DNA from: Lachnospiraceae bacterium | Lineage (GTDB): Bacteria > Bacillota > Clostridia > Lachnospirales > Lachnospiraceae | Direction: 5' to 3' | Assembly (NCBI GenBank): GCA_016291405.1 | Contig: JAEEXG010000019.1 | Location: forward strand, 1-39,759 | DNA length: 39,759 nucleotides | Shown: positions 26,676 to 35,568 of the stretch, piece by piece | Position numbering within the stretch: the stretch's first letter is position 1 | Layout of the letters: each line of letters starts with the position of its first letter | Made by a program: the position numbers and the translations under genes | Notes under the pieces: generated by a model | The model's input: the letters and a program-made list of their open reading frames with translations, nothing else | Database searches by the model: none | What the model was told of the DNA's origin: nothing

Positions 26676-28610
26676 ATGATTTACCAGATTCATAACGGCG
26701 CCGTCATGTACGGCGCCGAAACAATACTAAAAAACGTTAACTTTGAAATTAAGAATAACAAAGAAAAAATAGCAATCGTAGGAAGAAACGGTTGCGGAAA
26801 AACTACTCTTTTAAAGCTTATTTGCGGAGAAATCGAATTAGTAAAAAGAGACTCCGACGAAGATATTTATATAGCTAAAACAGGAAATCCGAGAATCGGT
26901 TACTTAAAGCAGATGACCTTTGACGACGAAACGGTTTCTTTGGAAGATGAAGTAAAAAAAGTATTTGCACCGATTTTAAAGATGCAGGCGGACATGGAAG
27001 AACTGGTTAAAAAGATGGAAACGGACCATTCTCCCGAAACCGTTGAAAGATATACAAAGCTTCAGGACCGCTTTGAATATGTGGGCGGATATTACTACGA
27101 AAAAGAGTATGAGATAGTCTTAAAGAAATTTGGCTTTACACAGGAAGATAAAAAGAAACCTTTGGCCGAGTTTTCGGGAGGACAAAGAACAAAGATTGCA
27201 TTTGTAAAGTTACTGCTTGATAAGCCTGATATCCTTTTACTAGACGAACCTACCAACCACCTTGATATGGAAACGGTTGAGTGGCTTGAAGGATATTTAA
27301 AGGATTATCCAAGAGCCGTAGTGCTTGTCTCTCACGACAGAATGTTTATAGATAACATAGTTGAAACCGTATATGAAATAGAGTACGGAAAAGTGACAAG
27401 GTACAGCGGTAACTATTCTAAGTTTGTGGAGCTTAAAAAAGAAGCTTACGAAAAGCAGAAAAAGGATTACGAAGCTCAGCAAAAAGAAATAAAGAGATTA
27501 AAAGACTGGGCAGAGCAGTGGAAAAACACTCCCACAAAGGTAGCAGCGGCCCGTTCAAAGCTAAAAGCAATCGAGCATATGGAGATAATCGAATCTCCCG
27601 ACAGATACGACACAAAGAGCTTTCATGCTTCTTTTAACACCATAAGAGAAACGGGAAAAGACGTACTTATGGTTAAAGACCTTGGAATCGGATACGACAA
27701 GGTGCTTGAGAGAGTAACTCTTGACATGAAGCGCGGAGAGCGAATCGGCATCATTGGCGGAAACGGAATCGGAAAGTCTACGTTTTTAAAGACTATAGTC
27801 GATATCATCAAGCCTTTGGGCGGTGAGTATAAGTACGGCGTAAACGTGGATGTGGGATATTATGACCAGCAGATGGCGCAATACACTTCCGATAAAAGCG
27901 TGCTTGACGATTATTGGGACGAGTTTCCGAGACTAACAGAAACAGAAGCAAGAAATGATCTTGGAGCGTTTCTTTTTAGCGGAGATGACGTATTTAAAAA
28001 AGTAAATATGTTATCAGGTGGCGAAAGAGTAAGGCTTGCCTTATGTAAGATTTTTAAGTACGGACCTAACTTTTTAATCTTGGACGAACCTACAAACCAC
28101 ATGGACATTGTGGGAAAAGAAACCTTAGAGAGCATGCTTAAAGACTTTAAGGGATCCGTTATTTTTGTATCCCACGACAGATACTTTGTTAAAGCTGTTG
28201 CAACAAGGGTGCTTGAGTTTAGAGAGGAAGGCGTAAAAGAGTATAGATTCGGATACTCAGAATACGAAGAAAAGCGTCAGAAAGAAATGGAAGAAGAAAG
28301 CCTTTCATTTAAGCCAAAAGAAAAGGCGGTTTCTTTGGACACTCTTGATAAGAAGGCTGCAAGCAGCTCAAACAATCCCGGAAAAGAAAAGTCTAAGCTA
28401 AAGAAAAAGCTTGAAAAGATCGAAGAAAAGATTTCTGTTTTGGAAGAAGAAATTGAAAAGAAAAAAGATGAACTTTTAAATCCCGAATATGCTTCGATGT
28501 ATTCAAAGCTTACCGAGATACAAACAGAGATTGATGCAAAAGAGGAAGAACTTTTAACTCTCATGGAAGAGTGGGGCGAAACGGATAAGGAATTGTCCGC
28601 GTACGAATAA
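26676..28610 (+). CDS. ABC-F family ATPase
   Basis: A 644-residue soluble protein with two ATP-binding cassettes and no membrane domain. The first has Walker A GRNGCGKTT, signature FSGGQ and LLLDEPTNHLD. The second has GGNGIGKST, signature LSGGE and LILDEPTNHMD. Between them lies the charged interdomain linker (P-site tRNA interaction motif) with coiled-coil residues. The C-terminus is a long Lys/Glu coiled coil (about 545-640). ABC-F proteins bind the ribosomal E site and help stalled translation; some confer antibiotic resistance. This one looks like the housekeeping YdiF/Uup-like class. It starts eight bases after the glycosidase, so they are co-transcribed, and no terminator is seen before the tRNA promoter. 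Confidence 0.92.
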   Translation: MIYQIHNGAVMYGAETILKNVNFEIKNNKEKIAIVGRNGCGKTTLLKLICGEIELVKRDSDEDIYIAKTGNPRIGYLKQMTFDDETVSLEDEVKKVFAPILKMQADMEELVKKMETDHSPETVERYTKLQDRFEYVGGYYYEKEYEIVLKKFGFTQEDKKKPLAEFSGGQRTKIAFVKLLLDKPDILLLDEPTNHLDMETVEWLEGYLKDYPRAVVLVSHDRMFIDNIVETVYEIEYGKVTRYSGNYSKFVELKKEAYEKQKKDYEAQQKEIKRLKDWAEQWKNTPTKVAAARSKLKAIEHMEIIESPDRYDTKSFHASFNTIRETGKDVLMVKDLGIGYDKVLERVTLDMKRGERIGIIGGNGIGKSTFLKTIVDIIKPLGGEYKYGVNVDVGYYDQQMAQYTSDKSVLDDYWDEFPRLTETEARNDLGAFLFSGDDVFKKVNMLSGGERVRLALCKIFKYGPNFLILDEPTNHMDIVGKETLESMLKDFKGSVIFVSHDRYFVKAVATRVLEFREEGVKEYRFGYSEYEEKRQKEMEEESLSFKPKEKAVSLDTLDKKAASSSNNPGKEKSKLKKKLEKIEEKISVLEEEIEKKKDELLNPEYASMYSKLTEIQTEIDAKEEELLTLMEEWGETDKELSAYE

Positions 28611-28640
28611 AGAAATCAACCTAAATATTGCAAAAATGGT

Positions 28641-28669
28641 TTGACAAACAATAGTGAGTATTGTAAAAT
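28641..28669 (+). promoter_or_regulatory. Strong promoter of tRNA-Gly
   Basis: Consensus TTGACA (28641-28646), a 17-base spacer and TAAAAT (28664-28669). The predicted start is near 28676, within the 5' arm of a 9-bp hairpin (28671-28679 with 28685-28693) that ends five bases before the tRNA. Confidence 0.82.
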
Positions 28670-28697
28670 TGGCTTTGTTGTTAAAACAAAGCCACAT

Positions 28698-28768
28698 GCG
28701 GGTGTAGTTCAATGGTAGAACACCAGCCTTCCAAGCTGGATACGTGGGTTCGATTCCCATCACCCGCT
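28698..28768 (+). tRNA. tRNA-Gly (anticodon UCC)
   Basis: A 71-base cloverleaf with a seven-pair acceptor stem (GCGGGTG with CACCCGC). It has a four-pair D stem, a CCAGC/GCTGG anticodon stem with loop CTTCCAA, and a GTGGG/CCCAT T stem with loop TTCGATT. The discriminator is T. CCA is not encoded and must be added by the cca product. It reads GGA and GGG, and GGA is the dominant Gly codon of this window. Confidence 0.97.
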
Positions 28769-28774
28769 TACAAG

Positions 28775-28806
28775 ACCGATACGTTGTTTGCGTATCGGTT
28801 TTTTTG
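28775..28806 (+). terminator. Rho-independent terminator after tRNA-Gly
   Basis: A perfect 9-bp stem (28775-28783 with 28791-28799) with a seven-base loop is followed by seven T. No new promoter is visible between this terminator and the kinase start at 28837. Confidence 0.9.
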
Positions 28807-28836
28807 TTTAGCGACGAACCAAGCGGAGGTGCTTCT

Positions 28837-30990
28837 ATGTTTAAAAAGAAGAGTAAGCCAATCGACTTAAACAGTGATAACAAAAAGCTTTATTTGGCAA
28901 ATATGAGTCATGAAATAAGGACGCCCATGAATGCTATTGTGGGCTTGGCTGAAATTTTACTTAAAAGAGCAAAAGATCCGGAAGAGAGAGAGTATCTTCT
29001 TTCCATGGAGACTGCCACAAAGAACCTCCTTACGACCATTAACAATATTCTTGACTACGAGAATATGCTTAATGACGATATATCTTTAAATATCGAAGTC
29101 TTTGATGTAACAAGGCTTATTAACGAAGTTGTTTCGATTGCAAAGATTAACTTAGGCGATAAGGATGTGCACCTTTTGGTGGATGTGGATCCAAGCCTTC
29201 CCAAAAAACTTGTGGGAGACGGAGCACGTATTAAGCAGGTGCTTGTGCAGCTTTTGTCTAACTCAGCAAAGTTTACGCAAAAAGGTCATATTATCTTAAC
29301 CGTAAAAAATGAAGGTGTGAGGGATAATTGTAAGGTTTTCTTTAGCATTGAAGATACCGGTAACGGAATTTCTAAGGATGCTTTAGAGAGAATCTTTTTA
29401 CCCTTCGAACAAGAAAATGCAACTACTGTTAGAAAGGCAGGAGGCTTAGGAATTGGCCTTACCATTGCAAAGAGCATAGTTGAAATGATGGGCGGCACCA
29501 TTGTGCCAAAGTCAAAGGAAGGGGAAGGCACAACCTTTTCTTTTACCCTCTCTTTACCTGTGGACGATGAAACGGAAGTCGGAAGTATCGACAATAAAGA
29601 AGGATGCTATGTTGGCTTATTCTTGCCCGATAAAGCAGAAGAAGCCGTTGTAAGAAGCCTTTTAACGAGACTTTCAATTCCTCACATTTGCTTATCAAAC
29701 ATGGGGGAAGTGTTTGTTGAAAACGATAAAAAGAAGATTACACACATTTTCCTTGAGCACGAAAAGTATGTGCAGGTCAAAGATATAAAGGAAATAAGAG
29801 ATTTATCCATTAAGTTTGTTGATTTTATCGAATCAGTAAAGCAGGCGACAAACGATGATGAAGCCGTATTTGTAAAGAAACCCATATGGTATAAGGACAT
29901 AGCGCCCATCTTAAACGGAGACCCCATTGCGGGATATAACCCCAAGGCTCAGTTTAAAGAAACCATACAGGCAATCGGCGCAAGGGCTTTGATTGTGGAT
30001 GATAACGACATTAACTTAAAGGTTACTCAGGGCCTTTTAAAGCCCTACGGCCTTACAATTGATACCGCAGGCTCTGCAGAAGAAGCAATAAGGCTTATAA
30101 ACAGAACAAGATATGACATTGTATATATGGACCATATGATGCCCGGTATGGACGGCGTGGAAGCCACAAAAGTTATAAGGTCTTATGACGATCCTTACTA
30201 TAAGAGCCTTCCCATAATCGCTTTATCTGCGAATGCCATTGACGGAGTGGAAGAACTCTTTAAAGAAGCGGGAATGAATGACTTTATTCCGAAGCCCGTT
30301 GATGTGGCTGTTTTGGAAGAATCCATAAGGAAGTGGGTTTCTTCTGATAAACTGTCTACCGGAATGGTGGAAGTAAGAGAGACTCAAAAAGACGGTGCAA
30401 GCTACGATAAGTTTAAAAAGATAGATGTGTCCGTTGGCCTTTCCTATACAAACGGAAATGCCGAAATGTACAGATCGATTGTAAAAGATTTTGCTTTGTC
30501 CATACAGGAAAAGAAAGACTTGATTAATAAACTTGCAACCAGCGAAGACGTGGGAAGATTCACAATCGAAGTGCATGCTTTAAAATCAAGCGCAAAGACT
30601 TTGGGAGCTTTGTGGCTTAGCGATACGGCGCTTGAGCTTGAAAGACTGGGGCACAAAAGAGAGATGGATTCAATTAAAGAAAAGTTACCTTCTTTAAATG
30701 CTGAAATCGATGCCGTCATGGAAGACTTAAAGCCCTTTGCCAAGGAAGAAGAAGTTCATGTGGACAGAATCGATGTGGACAAGCCTATGGTGAGAGAATG
30801 CTTAAGAAAGCTTTTCTATGCCGCAGACGATTATGATTATGATAAAGCCAAAAAGATAATCTTTGACCTTGGAATCTATCAATTTGATGGAAAGATGGAA
30901 GAAGCCTACAAGAAGCTTGGGGACTTAATCGAAGATATCGACTATGAGGGCACAAAGAAAAGTGCCGTCTGGATGATGGCAAATATTTAG
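28837..30990 (+). CDS. Soluble hybrid histidine kinase with receiver and HPt domains
   Basis: A 717-residue cytosolic protein with no transmembrane or sensor domain. HisKA begins almost at the N-terminus, with the phospho-His at 25 in MSHEIRTPMN. HATPase_c (about 115-240) has DTGNGI and GGLGIGLTI. Residues about 250-370 look like a degenerate receiver: a Rossmann-like pattern ending in the conserved Lys-Pro (VKKPIW) but without a clear phospho-Asp. A true receiver follows (about 385-505, D432 in YMDHMMPGMDG), then an HPt domain with H580 in HALKSSAKTLGA. A C-terminal helical tail is unassigned. GGAGGT (28825-28830) sets the ATG at 28837. The AraC-type gene starts eight bases downstream. The final phospho-acceptor is not encoded next to it. 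Confidence 0.93.
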   Translation: MFKKKSKPIDLNSDNKKLYLANMSHEIRTPMNAIVGLAEILLKRAKDPEEREYLLSMETATKNLLTTINNILDYENMLNDDISLNIEVFDVTRLINEVVSIAKINLGDKDVHLLVDVDPSLPKKLVGDGARIKQVLVQLLSNSAKFTQKGHIILTVKNEGVRDNCKVFFSIEDTGNGISKDALERIFLPFEQENATTVRKAGGLGIGLTIAKSIVEMMGGTIVPKSKEGEGTTFSFTLSLPVDDETEVGSIDNKEGCYVGLFLPDKAEEAVVRSLLTRLSIPHICLSNMGEVFVENDKKKITHIFLEHEKYVQVKDIKEIRDLSIKFVDFIESVKQATNDDEAVFVKKPIWYKDIAPILNGDPIAGYNPKAQFKETIQAIGARALIVDDNDINLKVTQGLLKPYGLTIDTAGSAEEAIRLINRTRYDIVYMDHMMPGMDGVEATKVIRSYDDPYYKSLPIIALSANAIDGVEELFKEAGMNDFIPKPVDVAVLEESIRKWVSSDKLSTGMVEVRETQKDGASYDKFKKIDVSVGLSYTNGNAEMYRSIVKDFALSIQEKKDLINKLATSEDVGRFTIEVHALKSSAKTLGALWLSDTALELERLGHKREMDSIKEKLPSLNAEIDAVMEDLKPFAKEEEVHVDRIDVDKPMVRECLRKLFYAADDYDYDKAKKIIFDLGIYQFDGKMEEAYKKLGDLIEDIDYEGTKKSAVWMMANI

Positions 30991-30998
30991 GGGAAAGA

Positions 30999-31898
30999 AT
31001 GGAAAAAGCATACAAGCTTGAGTTTGCTGCTTCCCAGGGAGGAAGCTTATACAATACATCCTGCGGTTGTTCAAAAACAGAACCTTTACACTATTTTGGA
31101 CCGGCGGTAAAGCCTTTTTATCTTATTCATTATGTAATAAGCGGAAAAGGCGTGTTTTCTTGCGGGGAAAAAGAGTATCACTTAGAGGCGGGATACGGAT
31201 TTTTGATTACCCCCGAAGAGCTTGCTTTTTATCAGTCAGACAAAGACGACCCATGGACTTATGTGTGGGTGGGATTTACAGGAACACAGGCAGAATCTGT
31301 TGTGGAACAGATGGGGCTTTCTGTTAGCCATCCCATTTTCTTTTGTGATAAATCAAAAGAAATCTATGAAACCGTTACCAACATGATGGAATATAACACC
31401 TATTCTTTTTCCGATAATTTAAGAAGAAACGGATATTTGTCCCTGTTTCTTTCTTTGATTGCAAAAAGAAGCGACGCTCAGATAGATGAAAAAGACGATA
31501 AGGCAAACACCCACGTTGAAAAGGCCATTGAATTTGTAAGGCTAAACTATTGTAACCCCATTAAGGTTACTGACATTGCGGATTATGTGTGCATAAACAG
31601 AAGCTATTTGTATTCTCTTTTTCAGGAGTACCTGCACATTTCTCCCCAGCAGTTTTTGACAATGTATCGAATCACCAAGTCTTTGGAGCTTTTGCACTCT
31701 ACAGATTATCCAATTGAGAGTATTGCTATTTCCTCAGGATACTTAGATTCAATCGTGTTTACAAAGGCTTTTAAAAAGAAAATGGGCATGTCCCCTTCAA
31801 CATACAGAAATGAAATGAGAAGCGGCGGAGCGCAAAGCAGTAAGGAACAACTTAGGCAATTAGAAGAGTTTATTGCCAAGGGAATGAAAAAAATCTAA
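30999..31898 (+). CDS. AraC-family transcriptional regulator
   Basis: A 299-residue regulator. The N-terminal cupin-type ligand domain (about 20-150) carries LHYFGPAVKPFYLIHYVISGKG and FLITPEELAFYQSDKDDPWTYVWVGF-like segments, typical of sugar-responsive AraC proteins. The C-terminal double helix-turn-helix (about 180-280) includes VTDIADYVCINRSYLYSLFQ and IESIAISSGYLDSIVFTKAFKK and ends in GMSPSTYR. It has no receiver domain, so it is not a direct target of the hybrid kinase by the usual route. A GGGGAAAG ribosome site lies within eight bases of the kinase stop. galK and galT follow behind a direct-repeat region, which makes galactose or another alpha-galactoside a plausible inducer (inference). 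Confidence 0.92.
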   Translation: MEKAYKLEFAASQGGSLYNTSCGCSKTEPLHYFGPAVKPFYLIHYVISGKGVFSCGEKEYHLEAGYGFLITPEELAFYQSDKDDPWTYVWVGFTGTQAESVVEQMGLSVSHPIFFCDKSKEIYETVTNMMEYNTYSFSDNLRRNGYLSLFLSLIAKRSDAQIDEKDDKANTHVEKAIEFVRLNYCNPIKVTDIADYVCINRSYLYSLFQEYLHISPQQFLTMYRITKSLELLHSTDYPIESIAISSGYLDSIVFTKAFKKKMGMSPSTYRNEMRSGGAQSSKEQLRQLEEFIAKGMKKI

Positions 31899-31925
31899 CA
31901 AAAAGACAAGTCTAATTAACAATTC

Positions 31926-31987
31926 TACATTTAAAAAGGTTGCTAAATTCCTTACATTTAAGTTGTAACCCTTTGTGCTAGGCACAA
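31926..31987 (+). promoter_or_regulatory. Control region of galKT with a direct repeat
   Basis: The 9-mer TACATTTAA occurs at 31926-31934 and 31953-31961, in the same orientation and 27 bases apart. TTGTGC (31973-31978) and GCACAA (31982-31987) form an inverted repeat just before the ribosome site. No good -35/-10 pair is present, which would fit activator-dependent expression. AraC-type proteins typically bind direct repeats; assignment to the neighbouring regulator is inferred. Confidence 0.45.
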
Positions 31988-32005
31988 CAATTGGAGGATT
32001 TTTAA

Positions 32006-33172
32006 ATGAAAGATATCATTACAAAGGAATTTGGCAAAGTCTACGGCGATGCTAACGGTGTAAAGACATATTTCGCTCCCGGTCGTGTGAACCTTATCGG
32101 TGAACATACAGACTATAACGGGGGTCATGTTTTTCCCTGTGCATTGACTATCGGTACTTACGCAGCAGTAAAAGAAAGAAAAGATATGAAGGTTCGCTTT
32201 TATTCCATGAACTTTGAAAGTAACGGAATAATTGAAGCAGACCTTACAAATAAGTTAGAGCCTAAGAAAGAACAGGCGTGGACCAACTATCCACTTGGCG
32301 TTATCTGGGCATTTGCAGAGAGAGGTATGAAGCTTACTCACGGCTTTGATATGCTTATAAACGGTAACATTCCCAATAGCTCCGGCCTTTCCTCATCGGC
32401 TTCTTTGGAAGTACTTACAGGATTTGTGCTTAAAGAAATGTTTGGATTTAATGTAACAAATCAGGATCTTGCACTTATCGGCCAGTTTTCAGAAAACAAC
32501 TTTAACGGCGTTAACTGCGGTATCATGGACCAGTTTGCAATTGCTATGGGTAAAAAAGACCATGCAATCTTCCTTGATACAAATACATTAAAGTATGAAT
32601 ACGCTCCCGTTAAGCTTGAAGGCGCCAAGGTAGTGGTTACCTGCTCAAATAAAAAGAGAGGCCTCGGAGATTCTAAGTACAATGAAAGAAGATCCGAATG
32701 CGAAGCCGCCCTTGCAAAGATTCAGACTGTAAAGAATATTAAGTCTCTTGGTGAACTTACTGAAGAAGAGTTTGAAGAAGTAAAGAGCGTTATCGGCGAT
32801 CCCGTTAAGGAAAGAAGAGCAAAGCATGCCGTATATGAAAACAGAAGAACCATCAAGGCTGTTGAAGCATTAAAGGCAAACGATATTGAATTATTCGGTA
32901 AGCTTATGATAGATTCAGATACTTCTTTAAGAGAAGACTACGAAGTAACAGGCGTTGAACTTGATACACTTGTAGCAGAAGCTTTGAAGGTTCCCGGCGT
33001 TATCGGTTCAAGAATGACAGGCGCAGGCTTTGGCGGATGTACAGTTTCAATCGTAAAAGACGAAGCAATCGATAACTTTATTGAAAAGGTTGGAGCAAAC
33101 TATCTTGCAAAGATCGGATATGCGGCAGATTTCTATGTAGTAAGCATAGGTGACGGCCCCAAGGAGATCTAA
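32006..33172 (+). CDS. galK: Galactokinase
   Basis: A 388-residue GHMP kinase that phosphorylates alpha-D-galactose at C1, the first Leloir step. The galactokinase signature GRVNLIGEHTDYNGG is exact, the ATP-binding GHMP motif is NIPNSSGLSSSASLE, and motif 3 is GSRMTGAGFGGCTVSIV. The D in NCGIMDQFA is the catalytic base. A GGAGG ribosome site precedes the ATG. galT starts one base after its stop, so the two are coupled. galE is not in the window. Confidence 0.97.
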   Translation: MKDIITKEFGKVYGDANGVKTYFAPGRVNLIGEHTDYNGGHVFPCALTIGTYAAVKERKDMKVRFYSMNFESNGIIEADLTNKLEPKKEQAWTNYPLGVIWAFAERGMKLTHGFDMLINGNIPNSSGLSSSASLEVLTGFVLKEMFGFNVTNQDLALIGQFSENNFNGVNCGIMDQFAIAMGKKDHAIFLDTNTLKYEYAPVKLEGAKVVVTCSNKKRGLGDSKYNERRSECEAALAKIQTVKNIKSLGELTEEEFEEVKSVIGDPVKERRAKHAVYENRRTIKAVEALKANDIELFGKLMIDSDTSLREDYEVTGVELDTLVAEALKVPGVIGSRMTGAGFGGCTVSIVKDEAIDNFIEKVGANYLAKIGYAADFYVVSIGDGPKEI

Positions 33173-33173
33173 G

Positions 33174-34670
33174 ATGGAAATAAGTAAGTTAATATCAAAG
33201 CTTGTAAAGTACGGTATCATTACAGGCCTTGTGGAGAAAGAAGATATTATCTACACCACAAACCGTTTGCTTATGCTTTTTAAAGTAGATGAAGCATACG
33301 AAGGCGAAGTGGGAGAAGTAAAGGTAGAAGACTTAGAGACAATCCTTAAAGGAATGCTTGATTATGCTTATGAAAATAAGCTTATGGAGGATAACTCAAT
33401 CGTATCAAGAGATTTGTTTGACACTAAAGTAATGGGCTGTCTTGTAAATCTTCCAAGCACAATAATCAATAAGTTTAACACCCTTTACAAAGAAAACCCC
33501 GAGAAAGCTACAAACTTTTTCTATAAGCTTTCCTGCGACAGCGACTACATAAGAAGATACAGAATAAAGAAAGACCAAAAGTGGGTCACAAGCACTGAGT
33601 ACGGTGACTTAGATATCACCATCAATCTTTCAAAGCCTGAAAAAGATCCAAAAGCTATTGCAGCAGCAAAGCTTATGAAGCAGTCAGGCTATCCTAAATG
33701 TCTTCTTTGCAAAGAAAACGAAGGATATGCGGGAAGAATCAATCACCCCGCAAGAGAGAACCACCGAATCATTCCTATTACAATCAATGATTCAAACTGG
33801 GGATTTCAGTATTCTCCATACGTTTATTACAATGAGCACTGCATCGTGTTTAACGGCGAGCATGTGCCCATGAAGATTGATAAAGGAACATTTAAAAAGC
33901 TCTTTGATTTTGTAAAGCAGTTCCCCCATTACTTTGTAGGATCAAACGCTGATTTACCTATCGTAGGCGGTTCAATTTTAACTCATGACCATTTCCAGGG
34001 CGGAAGATATGAATTTGCCATGGCAAAGGCTAAGGTTGAAAAAGAATATACGGTCAAAGGCTTTGAAGATGTTAAAGTGGGAAGAGTAAAGTGGCCAATG
34101 TCAGTATTAAGGCTTTCATCTCCTGATAGCGAAAAGATAATTGAGCTTGCGGATGTGATCCTTAATAAATGGAGAAATTATACGGATGAGGATGCATTTA
34201 TCTATGCATTTACAGATAATGAGCCTCACAACACCATCACTCCCATTGCAAGAAAGCGCGGTGAAAACTTCGAGCTTGATCTGGTGCTTAGAAACAATAT
34301 AACTACCGAAGAGCACCCCTTGGGCGTATATCATCCCCATAAAGAGCTTCACCATATAAAGAAAGAAAATATCGGCCTTATTGAAGTTATGGGCCTTGCG
34401 GTTTTACCTGCAAGACTTAACACCGAAATGGCTGACCTTGAAAAGGCTTATCTTGAAGGAAAGGACATAAGAAAAGACGAAGTCCTTTCTAAGCACGCAG
34501 ACTGGCTTGATACCTTTAAAGATAAAATCGATAAAGACCCTTCCAAGATTCATGAAATCGTACAGGAAGAAATCGGAAAGGTATTTTCAAAGGTGCTTGA
34601 AGATGCAGGCGTTTATAAAAGAGATGAAAAAGGCCTCGCTGCTTTTGACAGATTTGTAAATTCCATATAA
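33174..34670 (+). CDS. galT: UDP-glucose--hexose-1-phosphate uridylyltransferase, Firmicutes type
   Basis: A 498-residue enzyme that exchanges UMP between UDP-glucose and galactose 1-phosphate. It belongs to the long GalT class II of Firmicutes rather than the 350-residue E. coli type. Markers are the CLLCKENEGYAGRINHPARENHR segment (given here as CLLCKENEGY and HPARENHR), the active-site THDHFQGG and the late HHIKKENIGLIEVMGLAVLPARL-like region with IGLIEVMG. I chose the ATG at 33174 because AAGGAG (33161-33166) lies seven bases upstream; an in-frame start at 33150 lies inside galK. It ends the gal operon at a strong terminator. Confidence 0.96.
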   Translation: MEISKLISKLVKYGIITGLVEKEDIIYTTNRLLMLFKVDEAYEGEVGEVKVEDLETILKGMLDYAYENKLMEDNSIVSRDLFDTKVMGCLVNLPSTIINKFNTLYKENPEKATNFFYKLSCDSDYIRRYRIKKDQKWVTSTEYGDLDITINLSKPEKDPKAIAAAKLMKQSGYPKCLLCKENEGYAGRINHPARENHRIIPITINDSNWGFQYSPYVYYNEHCIVFNGEHVPMKIDKGTFKKLFDFVKQFPHYFVGSNADLPIVGGSILTHDHFQGGRYEFAMAKAKVEKEYTVKGFEDVKVGRVKWPMSVLRLSSPDSEKIIELADVILNKWRNYTDEDAFIYAFTDNEPHNTITPIARKRGENFELDLVLRNNITTEEHPLGVYHPHKELHHIKKENIGLIEVMGLAVLPARLNTEMADLEKAYLEGKDIRKDEVLSKHADWLDTFKDKIDKDPSKIHEIVQEEIGKVFSKVLEDAGVYKRDEKGLAAFDRFVNSI

Positions 34671-34675
34671 TATTT

Positions 34676-34708
34676 AAGGGCGGTTAAAAAAACCGCCCTT
34701 TAGTTTTC
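34676..34708 (+). terminator. Rho-independent terminator of the gal operon
   Basis: A perfect 10-bp stem (34676-34685 with 34691-34700), A/T-rich at its inner end, is followed by TAGTTTT. It begins six bases after the galT stop. Confidence 0.88.
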
Positions 34709-34729
34709 TAAAGGGGATAGGAGAGATTA

Positions 34730-35566
34730 ATGGATAGAAAGTTAGTGTTTTTTGATATAGACGGAACGGTTTGGGACTGGGAAGGAGTGATTCCTGACAG
34801 CGCCAAACGTGCCATAAAGAAGCTTAAAGAAAACGGACATATCCCGATTATTTGCAGCGGAAGAGCCAGAGGTAACATACAAAGAGAAGACCTTTTTGAC
34901 ATGGGATTTGAAGGCGTGGTGGCTGCATGCGGAGACTACGCAGAGTTTGACGGCAAAGTAATTTTCCAGGAGTTTATAGAAAAGGACGTTTTAAAGAAAG
35001 TTGTTGAGCTTTCAAATGAATGCAGAGTGCCAATCGTTTTGGAAGGCCCTGAAAAGCACTGGATCTCAAAATTCGGCTTTGAAAAAGATGACTTTGTGAC
35101 AAGAATGTACAACGAAATGAAAGATAGGGCCGTTACCATGGATGGGTTTACAGATGACATGGAGGCCAATAAGTTTTCGGGAGATGTGCTTGTAAGCTCC
35201 GATTATGATACCTTTAAGACAGAACTTTTAAAACATTTTTATTTTATCGAGCACGGTCTTACTCCGGACATAAGAGAAAGAAGCGATAAAGATTTAGATA
35301 TTATAAAAGCAGTATTTGAATGCGTTATCCCAGGCACCAGCAAAGCAAAGGGCATGAGGAAAATGTGCGAATATCTTGGAGCCGATATGGAAGATACCTA
35401 CGCATTTGGAGACAGTAACAACGACTTAGAGATGATTGAAGCTGCAAAAGTGGGAATCGCCATGGGAAACGGCACTAAGGAAATTAAAGAAGCCGCTGAC
35501 TATATCACAGACGGCATTTGGGAAGACGGAATCGAAAAGGCACTTAAACACTTTGGACTTATATAA
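34730..35566 (+). CDS. HAD-superfamily Cof-type phosphatase
   Basis: A 278-residue HAD hydrolase of subclass IIB. Motif I FFDIDGTVWD holds the nucleophile Asp and the acid/base Asp. Motif II Ser lies in ICSGR, motif III Lys in TSKAKG, and motif IV is GDSNNDLEMIEAA. The Cof cap domain fills the middle. Such enzymes remove phosphate from sugar phosphates, nucleotides or flavin precursors; the substrate cannot be read. AGGAG precedes the ATG. nth starts two bases after its stop. Position after galKT hints at sugar-phosphate control but the terminator separates them. Confidence 0.9.
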   Translation: MDRKLVFFDIDGTVWDWEGVIPDSAKRAIKKLKENGHIPIICSGRARGNIQREDLFDMGFEGVVAACGDYAEFDGKVIFQEFIEKDVLKKVVELSNECRVPIVLEGPEKHWISKFGFEKDDFVTRMYNEMKDRAVTMDGFTDDMEANKFSGDVLVSSDYDTFKTELLKHFYFIEHGLTPDIRERSDKDLDIIKAVFECVIPGTSKAKGMRKMCEYLGADMEDTYAFGDSNNDLEMIEAAKVGIAMGNGTKEIKEAADYITDGIWEDGIEKALKHFGLI

Positions 35567-35568
35567 TC

